Shown one piece after another: positions 44,747-52,865 of a stretch of DNA of 64,000 nucleotides. The notes below the pieces were generated by a model. It ran no database searches. It was not told the DNA's origin and worked only from the letters and a program-made list of their open reading frames with translations. The position numbers and the translations under genes were made by a program. The DNA is taken from contig JAFXZJ010000057.1 in the NCBI GenBank assembly GCA_017541305.1, positions 1 to 64,000 on the forward strand. Direction: 5' to 3'. The stretch's first letter is position 1. Each line of letters opens with the position of its first letter. Source of the DNA: Clostridia bacterium (lineage in GTDB: Bacteria; Bacillota; Clostridia; Christensenellales; CAG-138).

Positions 44747-45715
44747 ATGTTTGGAAGAAAGGCAAAGGAGCTTAAGGAGCAGCTTGATAAAAGCGGCGCC
44801 GAAAACGAACAGCTCAGGAAGCGCGTTGAAGAGCTTGAGGCCGAGGTCAAAAAGCTCAGGGATCAGGAGGAGCTGGTCGTGCGCGCGATCACCGAGGCGA
44901 ACCGCACCGCAAACCGCATCGAGCGCGAGGCGAACGACAAGCGTGACGAGCTTGTGGCCGAGGCCGAGGACAGAGTGCGCGACGCAAAGGATAAGGCGAG
45001 CGACATCATGCAGAAGGCCGACGAGGACGCTCAGAACGTGCGCAGGGAAGCCGACGATTACTCCGAGAACGTACGCACCGACGCGAACATTTACGTCGAG
45101 CGCACCATTTTCGCCTCCCAATCCGAGGTGCGCAAGCGCGAGGACGTCGTTAAGGAAATGAACGAGATGCTCAGGAAGACCACCGCCTATCTTAACGAGC
45201 AGACCGAGGCCTTCAACGCCATGCTCAAATCCGTGATCGACGAAAACGAGGAGCAGTCCAAGGAGATATGCAAGGACGTCAACAAATGCTCCTGCTCCTG
45301 CAAGGACTGCAAGAATCCCTGCGAGAACAAGAAGGACGACGACGGAGAGGACGAGGATGAGGACGGCGGCGAAGGCGAAGAGACCGAAGCCGAAGCCGTG
45401 AGCGAGCCCGAACCCGAGCCCGCCGAAACGCCCTCGGAGGACGCGGCGGCTTTCCTTGACGGCGACGAGCCCGTTGACCCCTCCAAGCTTCCCGAGGATT
45501 ATAAGGATCCCGCCGAGCTCATGAAGAACATCTATTATCTGCAGAAGCGCGATATCCCCAATATCAGCCTCTTCCCCGGCGTTTCCGAAAAGCAGGAGCT
45601 GAGCGATCCCGTTCCCGAGGGCGGCATAAGCTTTGAGGATCAGATGAACAAGCCCGAAAAGCCCCATGAGGCGACGCTTGAGGAGCTTGTTGCCGAGATA
45701 ATCCCCGCTTCCTGA
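44747..45715 (+). CDS. Coiled-coil protein with cysteine cluster, function unknown
   Basis: A 322-residue cytoplasmic protein. Residues 1-175 are predicted long coiled coil (EQLRKRVEELEAEVKKL and EAEDRVRDAKDKASDI), with DivIVA-like character but no DivIVA start motif. Near residue 180 is a cysteine run CSCSCKDCKNPC, then an acidic stretch (EDEDEDGGEGEE) and a Pro/Glu-rich tail. GGAGGG precedes the ATG. It follows ruvB by 15 bases in the same operon, but no known member of the Ruv system matches it. The cysteines may bind metal; that is inference. Confidence 0.75.
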   Translation: MFGRKAKELKEQLDKSGAENEQLRKRVEELEAEVKKLRDQEELVVRAITEANRTANRIEREANDKRDELVAEAEDRVRDAKDKASDIMQKADEDAQNVRREADDYSENVRTDANIYVERTIFASQSEVRKREDVVKEMNEMLRKTTAYLNEQTEAFNAMLKSVIDENEEQSKEICKDVNKCSCSCKDCKNPCENKKDDDGEDEDEDGGEGEETEAEAVSEPEPEPAETPSEDAAAFLDGDEPVDPSKLPEDYKDPAELMKNIYYLQKRDIPNISLFPGVSEKQELSDPVPEGGISFEDQMNKPEKPHEATLEELVAEIIPAS

Positions 45716-45747
45716 TAAATCCCAAGGTATATTTCAGCCTCGGCCCG

Positions 45748-45776
45748 TTGACATATTCGCGGGTCGAGGTTATAAT
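45748..45776 (+). promoter_or_regulatory. Promoter of proS, inside a hairpin
   Basis: TTGACA (45748-45753), a 17-base spacer and TATAAT (45771-45776), a full consensus. A 10-bp stem with one wobble (45738-45747 with 45760-45769) overlaps it, so the -35 lies in the loop. The same hairpin with the downstream TTATAATTT could terminate the coiled-coil gene. Confidence 0.85.
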
Positions 45777-45821
45777 TTGCAAAGCTTTGTTTTTCTAACA
45801 TTATTTTTCAGAGGTAAACAT

Positions 45822-47561
45822 ATGAAGGTCAAAAACATACTCGGCGAAAGGTTCAAGGAGCGCGCTTTCGATATCGAGAGCCAGAACCTTATGACCCGCG
45901 GCGGTTACATGAAGCAGGTCGGCAACGGCATCTATTCGCTCTTCACCCCCGCCAAGCGCATTCAGAACAAGATCGAAGCCATACTCCGCGAGGAGATGGA
46001 CGCCATAGACGGTCAGGAGGTGCTCTTCCCCGTCGTAATGCCCGCCACACTTTGGCAGTCCTCGGGCAGGTACGATTCCATTGGAAGCGAGCTTCTTCGC
46101 TTCAAGGACCGCTCCGGCGCCGACATGGTGCTTGGCATGACCCACGAGGAAGCGGCCGTGCAGATGGCCATGAACGTTGCGGGCACCTATCAGAAGTACC
46201 CCTTCATGATCTATCAGATACAGACCAAGTTCCGCGACGAGCCCAGGGCCCGCGGCGGCCTCATCCGCGTTCGCGAATTCACAATGAAGGACGCTTATTC
46301 CTTCCATACCTCTCAGGAGGATCTGGATCGTTATTACGAGCGCGCCTACCGCGCATACGAGCGCATTTACGCCCGCGCCGGCGTGCCCGAGGTCATCGCC
46401 GTCAAATCCGATTCCGGCATGATGGGCGGCAAGGTGAGCCACGAATACATGCTCCTCACCGATATCGGCGAGGATACCATCGTCACCTGCCCCGAGTGCG
46501 GCTTCCGCGCCAATATGGAGGCCTGCGATAATATCATCGAGAACGTTTCCGATCCCGAGCTCATGCCCCTTGAAGAAGTATTCACCGGCGACGCCAAAAC
46601 CATTGACGAGGTCGCTTCCCTTCTCGGCATAACGAACGACAAGACCTGCAAGGCGATCGTCTACCAGAGGAACGAGGATGATTCCTACGTGCTCGTGTTC
46701 TGCCGCGGCGATCTCGAACTGAACGAGACCAAGCTCACCAATTATCTGAAGTCCAAGATACATCCCGCAGTGGATATCGAAAACGCCAACCTTGCCGCCG
46801 GCAATATCGGCCCCGTTGGCCTTGATACCAAGGCGACCGTGCTCTATGACCGCTCGCTCGTCGGCTGCACCAACCTTGTCTGCGGCGCGAACAAGGCCGA
46901 GTATCATATCAAGGGCTTCACGCCCTCGCGCGATCTGCCCGGGAACACGCAGTTCGTCGACCTCACCAAGGCCGTGGCCGGCGGTATCTGCCCCAAGTGT
47001 GGCAAGCGCTCCCTCAGCATCAGCCGCGGTATCGAGGTTGGCAATATCTTCCAGCTCGGCACCCGTTACACCGAAGCCATGGGCATGACCTATGACACCG
47101 AAAACGGCGAGCGCAAGAACCCCATCATGGGCTGCTACGGCATCGGCGTCGGGCGCCTTATCGCCTCCGTCTGTGAAGCGCACCATGATGATTACGGTCC
47201 CTTGTGGCCTATCACCATCGCGCCCTGGCAGGTGGAGATCTGCGCTCTGCGCGCAAACGACGAAAACGTGAAGGCCGCCGCCGACAAGCTCTATAAGGAG
47301 CTCGAGGACGCCGGCGTGGAAGTCCTGTATGACGACCGCTCAGTTTCCGCCGGATTCATGTTCTCCGACGCCGATCTTCTTGGCGCGCCCATCCGTGTCG
47401 TCATCAGCCCCAAGGCCATCGCCCGCGGCTGTTTCGAGCTTAACGCCCGCGATAAGTCCTTCGGAGGCGACGTTGCGATCGCAGACGCTAAGGAAGCCGT
47501 TATCGCAAAGATCCGCGAGCTGACCGAGGCCGTCAACGCCAAGGTGCCTGAGAGGATGTAA
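45822..47561 (+). CDS. proS: Prolyl-tRNA synthetase (bacterial type)
   Basis: A 579-residue class II synthetase charging tRNA-Pro. The start KVKNILGERFKERAFDIESQ, motif 1 near MTRGGYMKQVGNGIYS, motif 2 FRDEPRARGGLIRVREFTMKDAYSFH, and motif 3 near NPIMGCYGIGVGRLIAS are present. The INS editing domain (about residues 225-405), which clears Ala-tRNA-Pro, is included. AGAGGT precedes the ATG at 45822. Only 45 bases separate promoter and start, so there is no T-box leader. A terminator follows. Confidence 0.98.
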   Translation: MKVKNILGERFKERAFDIESQNLMTRGGYMKQVGNGIYSLFTPAKRIQNKIEAILREEMDAIDGQEVLFPVVMPATLWQSSGRYDSIGSELLRFKDRSGADMVLGMTHEEAAVQMAMNVAGTYQKYPFMIYQIQTKFRDEPRARGGLIRVREFTMKDAYSFHTSQEDLDRYYERAYRAYERIYARAGVPEVIAVKSDSGMMGGKVSHEYMLLTDIGEDTIVTCPECGFRANMEACDNIIENVSDPELMPLEEVFTGDAKTIDEVASLLGITNDKTCKAIVYQRNEDDSYVLVFCRGDLELNETKLTNYLKSKIHPAVDIENANLAAGNIGPVGLDTKATVLYDRSLVGCTNLVCGANKAEYHIKGFTPSRDLPGNTQFVDLTKAVAGGICPKCGKRSLSISRGIEVGNIFQLGTRYTEAMGMTYDTENGERKNPIMGCYGIGVGRLIASVCEAHHDDYGPLWPITIAPWQVEICALRANDENVKAAADKLYKELEDAGVEVLYDDRSVSAGFMFSDADLLGAPIRVVISPKAIARGCFELNARDKSFGGDVAIADAKEAVIAKIRELTEAVNAKVPERM

Positions 47562-47573
47562 AAAATCGCATGC

Positions 47574-47602
47574 AAAAAGCACGCTTAAAAGCGTGCTTTT
47601 TT
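47574..47602. terminator. Bidirectional terminator after proS
   Basis: An 11-bp perfect stem (47574-47584 with 47591-47601, six-base loop) with A and T runs at the ends, so it can act for proS and for the convergent DUF4358 gene. Confidence 0.85.
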
Positions 47603-47619
47603 GATTTTCGGAAGCGCCG

Positions 47620-48156
47620 TTAACCTATGCTTTCCATAAACGCGTTCCTGACGTCATAGGCGTTTTCGCTGACGATAAGCACCGCGCAGCGGCCCTCGGA
47701 GAAAACCTCCGCCTTGTTGAGCGCTTTAGCCAATGCGGGCTCGTATGCGTCGTAAAGGGCCTTTCTTTTTTCAACGTGAGTCCTGAGCATATCCACGGCG
47801 GTCTTCACATCGGCCTGATCCTTGAGCACGATAACGACGATCTCATCGGCGCTCTTGCTCCCGTCGGCAGCGAAAAGCATAAGGAAATCCTTGACCTTGC
47901 CGTAATCGATATCGCAAACGTAAGCCAATTCGCTCTCGGGATCGTCATCGCTCGAGCTTGCGTAACTGAGCTCGGTCTTGCCGTTATGCGCGGCTCTCAA
48001 GGTCTCCGCCAGATCGAACATGCTTTGGGTCGGTTCTTCCGTGATCTGCGTTTGAACGGGTTCTTCGGTGATCTCCGGCGCAGACGGCTCCCCGCCGCAT
48101 CCCAGAACGAAAGCCGAAGCAAGGACAGTTATCAGTAATATAACAAACTTTTTCAT
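47620..48156 (-). CDS. DUF4358 domain lipoprotein
   Basis: A 178-residue lipoprotein with a lipobox at VLGC (residues 17-20) and a Pro/Glu/Thr-rich spacer. The rest resembles the DUF4358 family of clostridial extracellular proteins (YVCDIDYGKVKDFLMLFAADGSKSADEIVVIVLKD). Function unknown. It starts two bases after the stop of the transglutaminase-like gene, so the two are one operon and may act together at the surface. Confidence 0.8.
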   Translation of the reverse strand: MKKFVILLITVLASAFVLGCGGEPSAPEITEEPVQTQITEEPTQSMFDLAETLRAAHNGKTELSYASSSDDDPESELAYVCDIDYGKVKDFLMLFAADGSKSADEIVVIVLKDQADVKTAVDMLRTHVEKRKALYDAYEPALAKALNKAEVFSEGRCAVLIVSENAYDVRNAFMESIG

Positions 48157-48158
48157 TT

Positions 48159-49346
48159 TCAGCCCACCCTCAGTACGTGATCGTCATCGTACAAGTCGGA
48201 AGGAGAATACAGATCTCCGAACGCCTTTTCAAGCGCTTCCTCGGCGGTCTCCAGGGTCTCCTCATCTATCACATCCTCGATAGTGTCGGAGATACGCGTG
48301 ACGAACATGCAGAGCGTGTACTGTCCTTCGCCTTCCGCCCAGTAATGATCGAACGATATTTCGTCGCTGCCCGAATTGATGATCTCCTCAATCCTGTTTA
48401 CCATATAGACCGCCAACGCCTCGTCGTCCTTCCCAATGTCTTTCAGTATGCAGGCAAAAACGCTTTCGTTCGCTTTGACCTTGTCCATAACGAGCTCGGG
48501 CAGCGAGCAGATATCGTCGAGCTGCACGGCGTTCTGCAGGGCGTAGCTGTATTTCTTTCCCTTCGCCTTGGGGAAGAAATCCTTGTTCCAATCGTGATCC
48601 TGCTCGAATGCGGCGTCGTCGAGATTAAAATGCCTGTAAGCGCAGTCGGAATCGAAATAGCAGTCGACGTGATACCACTCGTCATCAAGCTTCACAAGAT
48701 CCCACGAATGGGTGAGGCTGGTATCGTGTACGACCATGCATTCCATGCCGAGCATCTGCATCAAAAGGCGGAAAGTCGTCGCATAGCCGACGCATACCGC
48801 GCTCTTGTATTTCAGAACGCCGAAAGGCTCGTCGCTGCTCTCGGACGAAGTGGGGATGACGGTGAGCATGCCGAGCTCGCTGTTGATGTTGTTCGTGAGC
48901 CATTCGTAAACGGCCTTTTCCTTGTCGTAGGAGGTCATGTTCTTCTTGATAAGCTTGTCAAGAAGATCCGATGCCATCTTGAGGGTCTCCTTCTGACGGT
49001 CGTCGAGGCCCTCGGATGAGCCGGACTTATAGGCGTCCGAAACGGCGCTCGTATCCCTGATCCAGTAATCGTTCGCTATGCAAACATCGTTCTCCTGTGC
49101 GACGTCTTCGCCCACGGAAAGCTTCGTTTTGACGTCCTCGACGACCGCAGAGAGCTCATCGAGATCTTCGCCGACGGTCTTTACGGAGACCTTAGTGGTC
49201 TCAGACGTCTGCGAGATCATCTCAAGAGATGCGGCAAGCTTGTTCACGTTCACGTATGAGAGCGCGCCCACCGCGGCGGCTCCGAACGAAGCGATCAAAA
49301 GCAAAGCCGAGAGTATTACGGTAAGTATTTTTGTTGATTTTTTCAT
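48159..49346 (-). CDS. Transglutaminase-like domain membrane-anchored protein
   Basis: A 395-residue protein with one N-terminal transmembrane helix (about residues 8-32) and a coiled-coil stretch (about 35-75). A transglutaminase-like cysteine protease domain follows: the catalytic cysteine in SAVCVGYATTF near residue 185, the histidine in LTHSWDLVKLDDEW and the aspartate in YHVDCYFDSD. All three are present, so it is probably active, perhaps on cell-wall or surface proteins. The ATG at 49346 has AGAGGT upstream. It is driven by the promoter at 49388-49416. Confidence 0.83.
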   Translation of the reverse strand: MKKSTKILTVILSALLLIASFGAAAVGALSYVNVNKLAASLEMISQTSETTKVSVKTVGEDLDELSAVVEDVKTKLSVGEDVAQENDVCIANDYWIRDTSAVSDAYKSGSSEGLDDRQKETLKMASDLLDKLIKKNMTSYDKEKAVYEWLTNNINSELGMLTVIPTSSESSDEPFGVLKYKSAVCVGYATTFRLLMQMLGMECMVVHDTSLTHSWDLVKLDDEWYHVDCYFDSDCAYRHFNLDDAAFEQDHDWNKDFFPKAKGKKYSYALQNAVQLDDICSLPELVMDKVKANESVFACILKDIGKDDEALAVYMVNRIEEIINSGSDEISFDHYWAEGEGQYTLCMFVTRISDTIEDVIDEETLETAEEALEKAFGDLYSPSDLYDDDHVLRVG

Positions 49347-49387
49347 ATGTTTACCTCTGTAAAGTTATTTTTTCCCAAAGCCATGTT

Positions 49388-49416
49388 ATTATAAGACTGT
49401 CGATCCGAATAGTCAA
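49388..49416 (-). promoter_or_regulatory. Promoter of the transglutaminase-DUF4358 operon
   Basis: On the minus strand TTGACT (49411-49416), a 17-base spacer and TATAAT (49388-49393), about 40 bases before the gene. Confidence 0.85.
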
Positions 49417-49480
49417 CGGGTTCTTTAGCCGTACAAATAATATTTTCCTTTACCGTATCACGCCGGGCCGAAAAAAGGAG

Positions 49481-49509
49481 TTGTAATGGAACTGCATATG
49501 TGCTATAAT
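49481..49509 (+). promoter_or_regulatory. Promoter of tRNA-Arg
   Basis: TTGTAA (49481-49486), a 17-base spacer and TATAAT (49504-49509), ten bases before the mature 5' end of the tRNA. Confidence 0.8.
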
Positions 49510-49519
49510 TTCCAAGCGT

Positions 49520-49596
49520 GCACCCGTAGCTCACCCGGATAGAGCGTATGCCTCCGGAGCATAAGGCAGTGGGTTCGAGTCCCGCCGGGTGCGCCA
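49520..49596 (+). tRNA. tRNA-Arg (anticodon CCG)
   Basis: A 77-base tRNA with a seven-bp acceptor stem (GCACCCG with CGGGTGC), a D-stem GCTC/GAGC, an anticodon stem TATGC/GCATA with loop CTCCGGA (anticodon CCG, reading CGG), a five-base variable loop and a T-arm GTGGG-TTCGAGT-CCCGC. The discriminator is G and CCA is encoded. All stems pair fully. Confidence 0.95.
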
Positions 49597-49634
49597 ATCC
49601 AAAGGGGGAAGCAACGCTTCCCCCTTTGGATTGG
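49594..49634 (+). repeat. Large perfect hairpin starting in the tRNA CCA end
   Basis: A 19-bp perfect stem (49594-49612 with 49616-49634, three-base loop AAC) begins at the encoded CCA. There is no T-run, only AAAAT, so it is a poor terminator; it could still serve 3' processing or mark the edge of an inserted element. Confidence 0.75.
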
Positions 49635-49646
49635 CAAAATAATCGA

Positions 49647-49773
49647 GGGACTCGAAGGGCGGAAAAGCGAAGCATCCGGTGGATGCTTCGCCCGCCCCGG
49701 GTTTTTCGGCAAAGGCCGAATGCGAGCGGTCGAGCGAGCATGAGAGCCGATTTGCGAAAAACGAGTCCCGCCG
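49647..49773. repeat. Palindrome-rich intergenic element with tRNA T-arm copies
   Basis: This gene-free stretch holds nested inverted repeats. GGGACTCG (49647-49654) and CGAGTCCC (49762-49769) form its ends and copy the tRNA T-arm in inverted and direct sense; the direct copy is 12 identical bases, 49576-49587 and 49762-49773. Inside is a large hairpin, 49657-49697, whose core is an 11-bp stem with a three-base loop (49667-49691), and a smaller one, 49705-49720. Together with 49594-49634 it fills most of the 327-base gap between tRNA and the next gene. Confidence 0.7.
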
Positions 49774-49860
49774 CTCATTTTGATCTTTTCCCCAATAGTT
49801 TGAAAAAGGCAGACGCTGTTTTCTCCTAATGAAATCGTTTATTCATATTTCGTAGATATA

Positions 49861-49889
49861 TTGTGTTATACCTAATTATTTGCTATAAT
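49861..49889 (+). promoter_or_regulatory. Promoter of the 545-residue orphan gene
   Basis: TTGTGT (49861-49866), a 17-base spacer and TATAAT (49884-49889), ahead of an AAAGGAG ribosome site. Confidence 0.75.
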
Positions 49890-49923
49890 TAAAAAGAGTT
49901 TTGGCCGGAAAGGAGCGATTACT

Positions 49924-51561
49924 ATGGGAACGACATTCACAACGTTGAATGTATACGGCGCAGAGCGTTCTGCGATCGAGGCATTGCTGATCGGCACAGA
50001 TCAGGTGCGTGGGCAAAACGCGCCGTGGTTGACCGTTGTTCCGTCGCATGACACGGAAGACGGCAATATAAAACGTTTGGAAAAGGCTGCAAAAAAGCTG
50101 ACGAAGGAGAACGACGCGGTCGCTCTGCTGTTCTTTTATTTCGACGACGATATGTTCGACTGCACCCTATATCAGAACGGGAAGAAAAGCGCTTCGTGCG
50201 GCAGCCGTCAGCAGTCGTGGGCGAAGCTTGGGAAAGCGCTCGGAGAACGTCTCGGGGACGATACTATTCCCAAAGCGTTCCGGCTTGCTTCCAAATGCAA
50301 CAGCATGGAAGAGCAGATCAAACTGCTGGAGGAGACAGTTGGCACGGTATTCTATGAATTGCAGGAAGACGATCCTCGCACCGTTCAGAAAAGTGACGCC
50401 ACGCTGCGGACAATCAAAGCGCGTGAGACGATGCTGAAAAAACGGCCGAACCGGTTCAAACTGACCGAACTTACGCTTCCGGACTGGCCGGAAGAAATGC
50501 AATATCGGCAAAAACTGTATGATGCGCTTCGCCCACAGTGGAAAAGATATAATCTGAACTTTTTCCTATATCAAACGGAAATGAACCGGTATTTGGTTTC
50601 CGGAACCGATATGGTTTTTTATCCATATATTTCCGATTGGGATACAAAGCAATACACGCTGTTGCTGTTGAACGAAAAAACAGGCGATATTCGTGTTTTT
50701 GATTCGATTTCGGGCAGCATCGACAGAGCGGTTTGGAAGACAAAGAGCGAAGGACTTGTTCTGCATCTCAAACGATGTCGGCCTACCATAAAGGAAATAA
50801 GCGAGGGACTTCCGGAAAAGCCCTTCGGCTTGCTCTGCATCGATGAGGAAGGAAATGAGCAATGGCATTTTCAACCGGAACTTGATCGAGATCAAATTCC
50901 GGAATTTGTACACACCTCAAAGCAGGGCGTTATTACGCTGTTTGCGTCAGGCTATAACTGGCAGGAGAAAGCGGATTCCGTCGTTTATCGCATTGACGGG
51001 GAAACCGGCAAGCTTCTTTACTCACGCACCTTTCCATATCAAGAAAATGTGCATCATATGATTCACGTCGACGCGCTGAATGCATTTTTGTTCTGTCGGC
51101 GTACAACAAATGAACTGGTTCTTTTAGATGAAGCGCTTAAAGAAATGCAGACTTTCGGTGGGTTTACAGGTGATTATTACTTCACTGAAAAAAAGCTTTG
51201 CGGCAGCATTCTTTGGGAAGGAGACTGTTTTTATCAGCGCTATGTGGCTTTCTGGGACCTGAAGAGCGGCGCCTTTAGCAAAACACCACTGGAGATCCCT
51301 TCTTATCCTTTGTCGGTTTTGGAGGACGGGCGGATCCTCGGTGTGAATGAAAAGCAAAACGCTTTGACTGTGTTTGACCGGGAGGGCATAGTCGCTGCCC
51401 GCTGCACCGTGCCCGGAACACTTGACCGTGTGATTTCAGAGAATGGCAGCGTGTATTTGATAGAAGTTCGCGGACCGGACACACACGGATATGTCTACGA
51501 TGCGCTGTTTGATCAGACTTCACTTCATGTGTGGCGCCTTGACGCAATTCCCACAAACTGA
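49924..51561 (+). CDS. Orphan 545-residue protein, function unknown
   Basis: A soluble protein with no signal peptide or membrane segment. The first 200 residues are mixed helix and strand (FTTLNVYGAERSAIEALLIG...). From about residue 220 on, repeated strand pairs (YTLLLLNEKTGDIRVFD, VVYRIDGETGKLLYSR, LTVFDREGIVAARC) look like beta-propeller blades of a PQQ/WD40-like type. I do not recognise the family. Its base composition is lower in GC than its neighbours (23 and 24 of 60 in two hand-counted samples against 30 and 34 in deoB and proS) and it sits alone between two copies of a palindrome, which suggests transfer. It has its own promoter and ribosome site. Confidence 0.8.
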   Translation: MGTTFTTLNVYGAERSAIEALLIGTDQVRGQNAPWLTVVPSHDTEDGNIKRLEKAAKKLTKENDAVALLFFYFDDDMFDCTLYQNGKKSASCGSRQQSWAKLGKALGERLGDDTIPKAFRLASKCNSMEEQIKLLEETVGTVFYELQEDDPRTVQKSDATLRTIKARETMLKKRPNRFKLTELTLPDWPEEMQYRQKLYDALRPQWKRYNLNFFLYQTEMNRYLVSGTDMVFYPYISDWDTKQYTLLLLNEKTGDIRVFDSISGSIDRAVWKTKSEGLVLHLKRCRPTIKEISEGLPEKPFGLLCIDEEGNEQWHFQPELDRDQIPEFVHTSKQGVITLFASGYNWQEKADSVVYRIDGETGKLLYSRTFPYQENVHHMIHVDALNAFLFCRRTTNELVLLDEALKEMQTFGGFTGDYYFTEKKLCGSILWEGDCFYQRYVAFWDLKSGAFSKTPLEIPSYPLSVLEDGRILGVNEKQNALTVFDREGIVAARCTVPGTLDRVISENGSVYLIEVRGPDTHGYVYDALFDQTSLHVWRLDAIPTN

Positions 51562-51573
51562 TCTGTTATCAAC

Positions 51574-51602
51574 AGGCGAAGCATCCGGCGGATGCTTCGC
51601 CT
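51574..51602. repeat. Second copy of the 25-nt palindrome
   Basis: A 13-bp perfect stem (51574-51586 with 51590-51602, loop GGC). Its 25-base core (51576-51600) differs from 49667-49691 at one loop base only. It follows the orphan gene, so the two copies bracket it. Confidence 0.85.
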
Positions 51603-51612
51603 GCCTTGGATG

Positions 51613-51647
51613 CGCCAAATAAAGGGAGAGGTTTCAGCCTCTCCCTT
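51613..51647 (-). terminator. Intrinsic terminator of deoB
   Basis: A 10-bp perfect stem (51622-51631 with 51638-51647), with TTTATTT on the minus strand just after. It closes the deoB end of the minus-strand operon. Confidence 0.8.
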
Positions 51648-51662
51648 ATGCTTTATTGTTTT

Positions 51663-52823
51663 TTATACCAGCTTATCCAGGAACGATTCGCCGCAGCACC
51701 ACTTCTCGCCGGTGAGGTATTCATAGACAGTGGCGCCTATATCCGCAAAGCTCTTTCTCGTGCCGAGGTCGGCGCGCTTGCCGCGGCCTATGACGGCGAG
51801 TATGGGTATATACTCCCTTGTGTGATCAGTGCCGGGATAGCAGGGATCGCAGCCGTGATCGGCGGTGATTATGAGCATATCGTCTTTGGTCATGGAACGG
51901 CGGATCTCGGGCAGCTTCGCGTCGAAATACTCAAGCGCCTTGGCATAGCCTTCGGGATCGTTCCTGTGACCGTAAAGCATGTCCGTATCGACGAGATTGG
52001 TGAAAATGAAATCGCCCTTCCCCGCCTTCAAATATTTGATGGTTGCTTCGATGCCGTCGGGATTGTTCTTGGTGTGATCGACGGTGGTTATGCCGCGATG
52101 GGCGAAGATATCCTCGATCTTGCCTATGCCTATGACGTCCATGCCCTTTTCCGATATCTTATCGAGTATGGTCTCCTTCATGGGCGCAAGCGCGTAATCG
52201 CGGCGGTTTTCCGTCCTGGTGTATTTGCCGTTTCCGCCGATGAACGGGCGCGCTATCACGCGGCCGACAAGGTGCTCGCCCACAAGCATCTCACGGGCGA
52301 TCTCGCAATAACGGTAGAGCTCGTTAAGGGGGACGACCTCCTCATGCGCGGCTATCTGGAACACGCTGTCGGCGGAGGTGTAGACTATCAGCTTGCCGGT
52401 CAGCACGTGCATATCGCCCAGACGCTGTATTATCTCGGTGCCGGAAGCGACCTCGTTGCCGAGCGTGCCGCGGCCAACGCGCCTTTCGAATTCGTCCATC
52501 AGCTCCTGCGGGAAGCCGTTGGGATAGGTGCGGAAGGGCACCTCCATGGGGAAGCCCGCCATTTCCCAATGACCGCTTGTGGTGTCCTTGGCTTTGGTGA
52601 CTTCAAGCGAGCGTCCATATGCCGCCTCGGGGAACTTAACACGGGGCAGGAGCGAGTTTTCGATATTGCCCAGACCCATCGCGAGCATATTCGGGATCTT
52701 CATCCCGCGGTGCGCGTAAACATGCCCCAGGGTGTGCGCGCCTATATCATTGAATTCCTTTGCGTCGGGGAGATATCCTATGCCGACGCTGTCCAGCACG
52801 ATTATCGCAGCTCTCTTTTTCAT
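51663..52823 (-). CDS. deoB: Phosphopentomutase
   Basis: A 386-residue metal-dependent enzyme that interconverts ribose-1-phosphate and ribose-5-phosphate in nucleoside salvage. The N-terminus IVLDSVGIGYLPDAKEFNDIGAHTLGH and the catalytic threonine block KDTTSGHWEMAG are diagnostic; the C-terminal metal ligands are in ITADHGCDPCYPGTDHTRE. Length is normal. It is 42 bases after spo0A and could share its transcript. Confidence 0.97.
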   Translation of the reverse strand: MKKRAAIIVLDSVGIGYLPDAKEFNDIGAHTLGHVYAHRGMKIPNMLAMGLGNIENSLLPRVKFPEAAYGRSLEVTKAKDTTSGHWEMAGFPMEVPFRTYPNGFPQELMDEFERRVGRGTLGNEVASGTEIIQRLGDMHVLTGKLIVYTSADSVFQIAAHEEVVPLNELYRYCEIAREMLVGEHLVGRVIARPFIGGNGKYTRTENRRDYALAPMKETILDKISEKGMDVIGIGKIEDIFAHRGITTVDHTKNNPDGIEATIKYLKAGKGDFIFTNLVDTDMLYGHRNDPEGYAKALEYFDAKLPEIRRSMTKDDMLIITADHGCDPCYPGTDHTREYIPILAVIGRGKRADLGTRKSFADIGATVYEYLTGEKWCCGESFLDKLV

Positions 52824-52865
52824 GGTTTTATATGCCTTTCCCGGCGGTAAAGCCGAATTATTTAC

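Noticed and set aside
45777..45821. T-box riboswitch before proS
   Set aside because: Only 45 bases separate the promoter from the start codon, too short for a T-box.
45801..47186. 461-residue open frame on the minus strand
   Set aside because: It is antisense to proS, which has every class II motif.
49343..49778. Minus-strand open frames across the tRNA
   Set aside because: They read a tRNA gene and hairpins backwards; the GGTRTH-type peptide is a common false translation of tRNA genes.
49597..51662. Integrase or transposase for the putative cassette
   Set aside because: No such gene, intact or broken, is present on either strand, so mobility is only inferred from repeats and composition.
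51606..52850. 414-residue open frame on the plus strand
   Set aside because: It is antisense to deoB and starts in a terminator.
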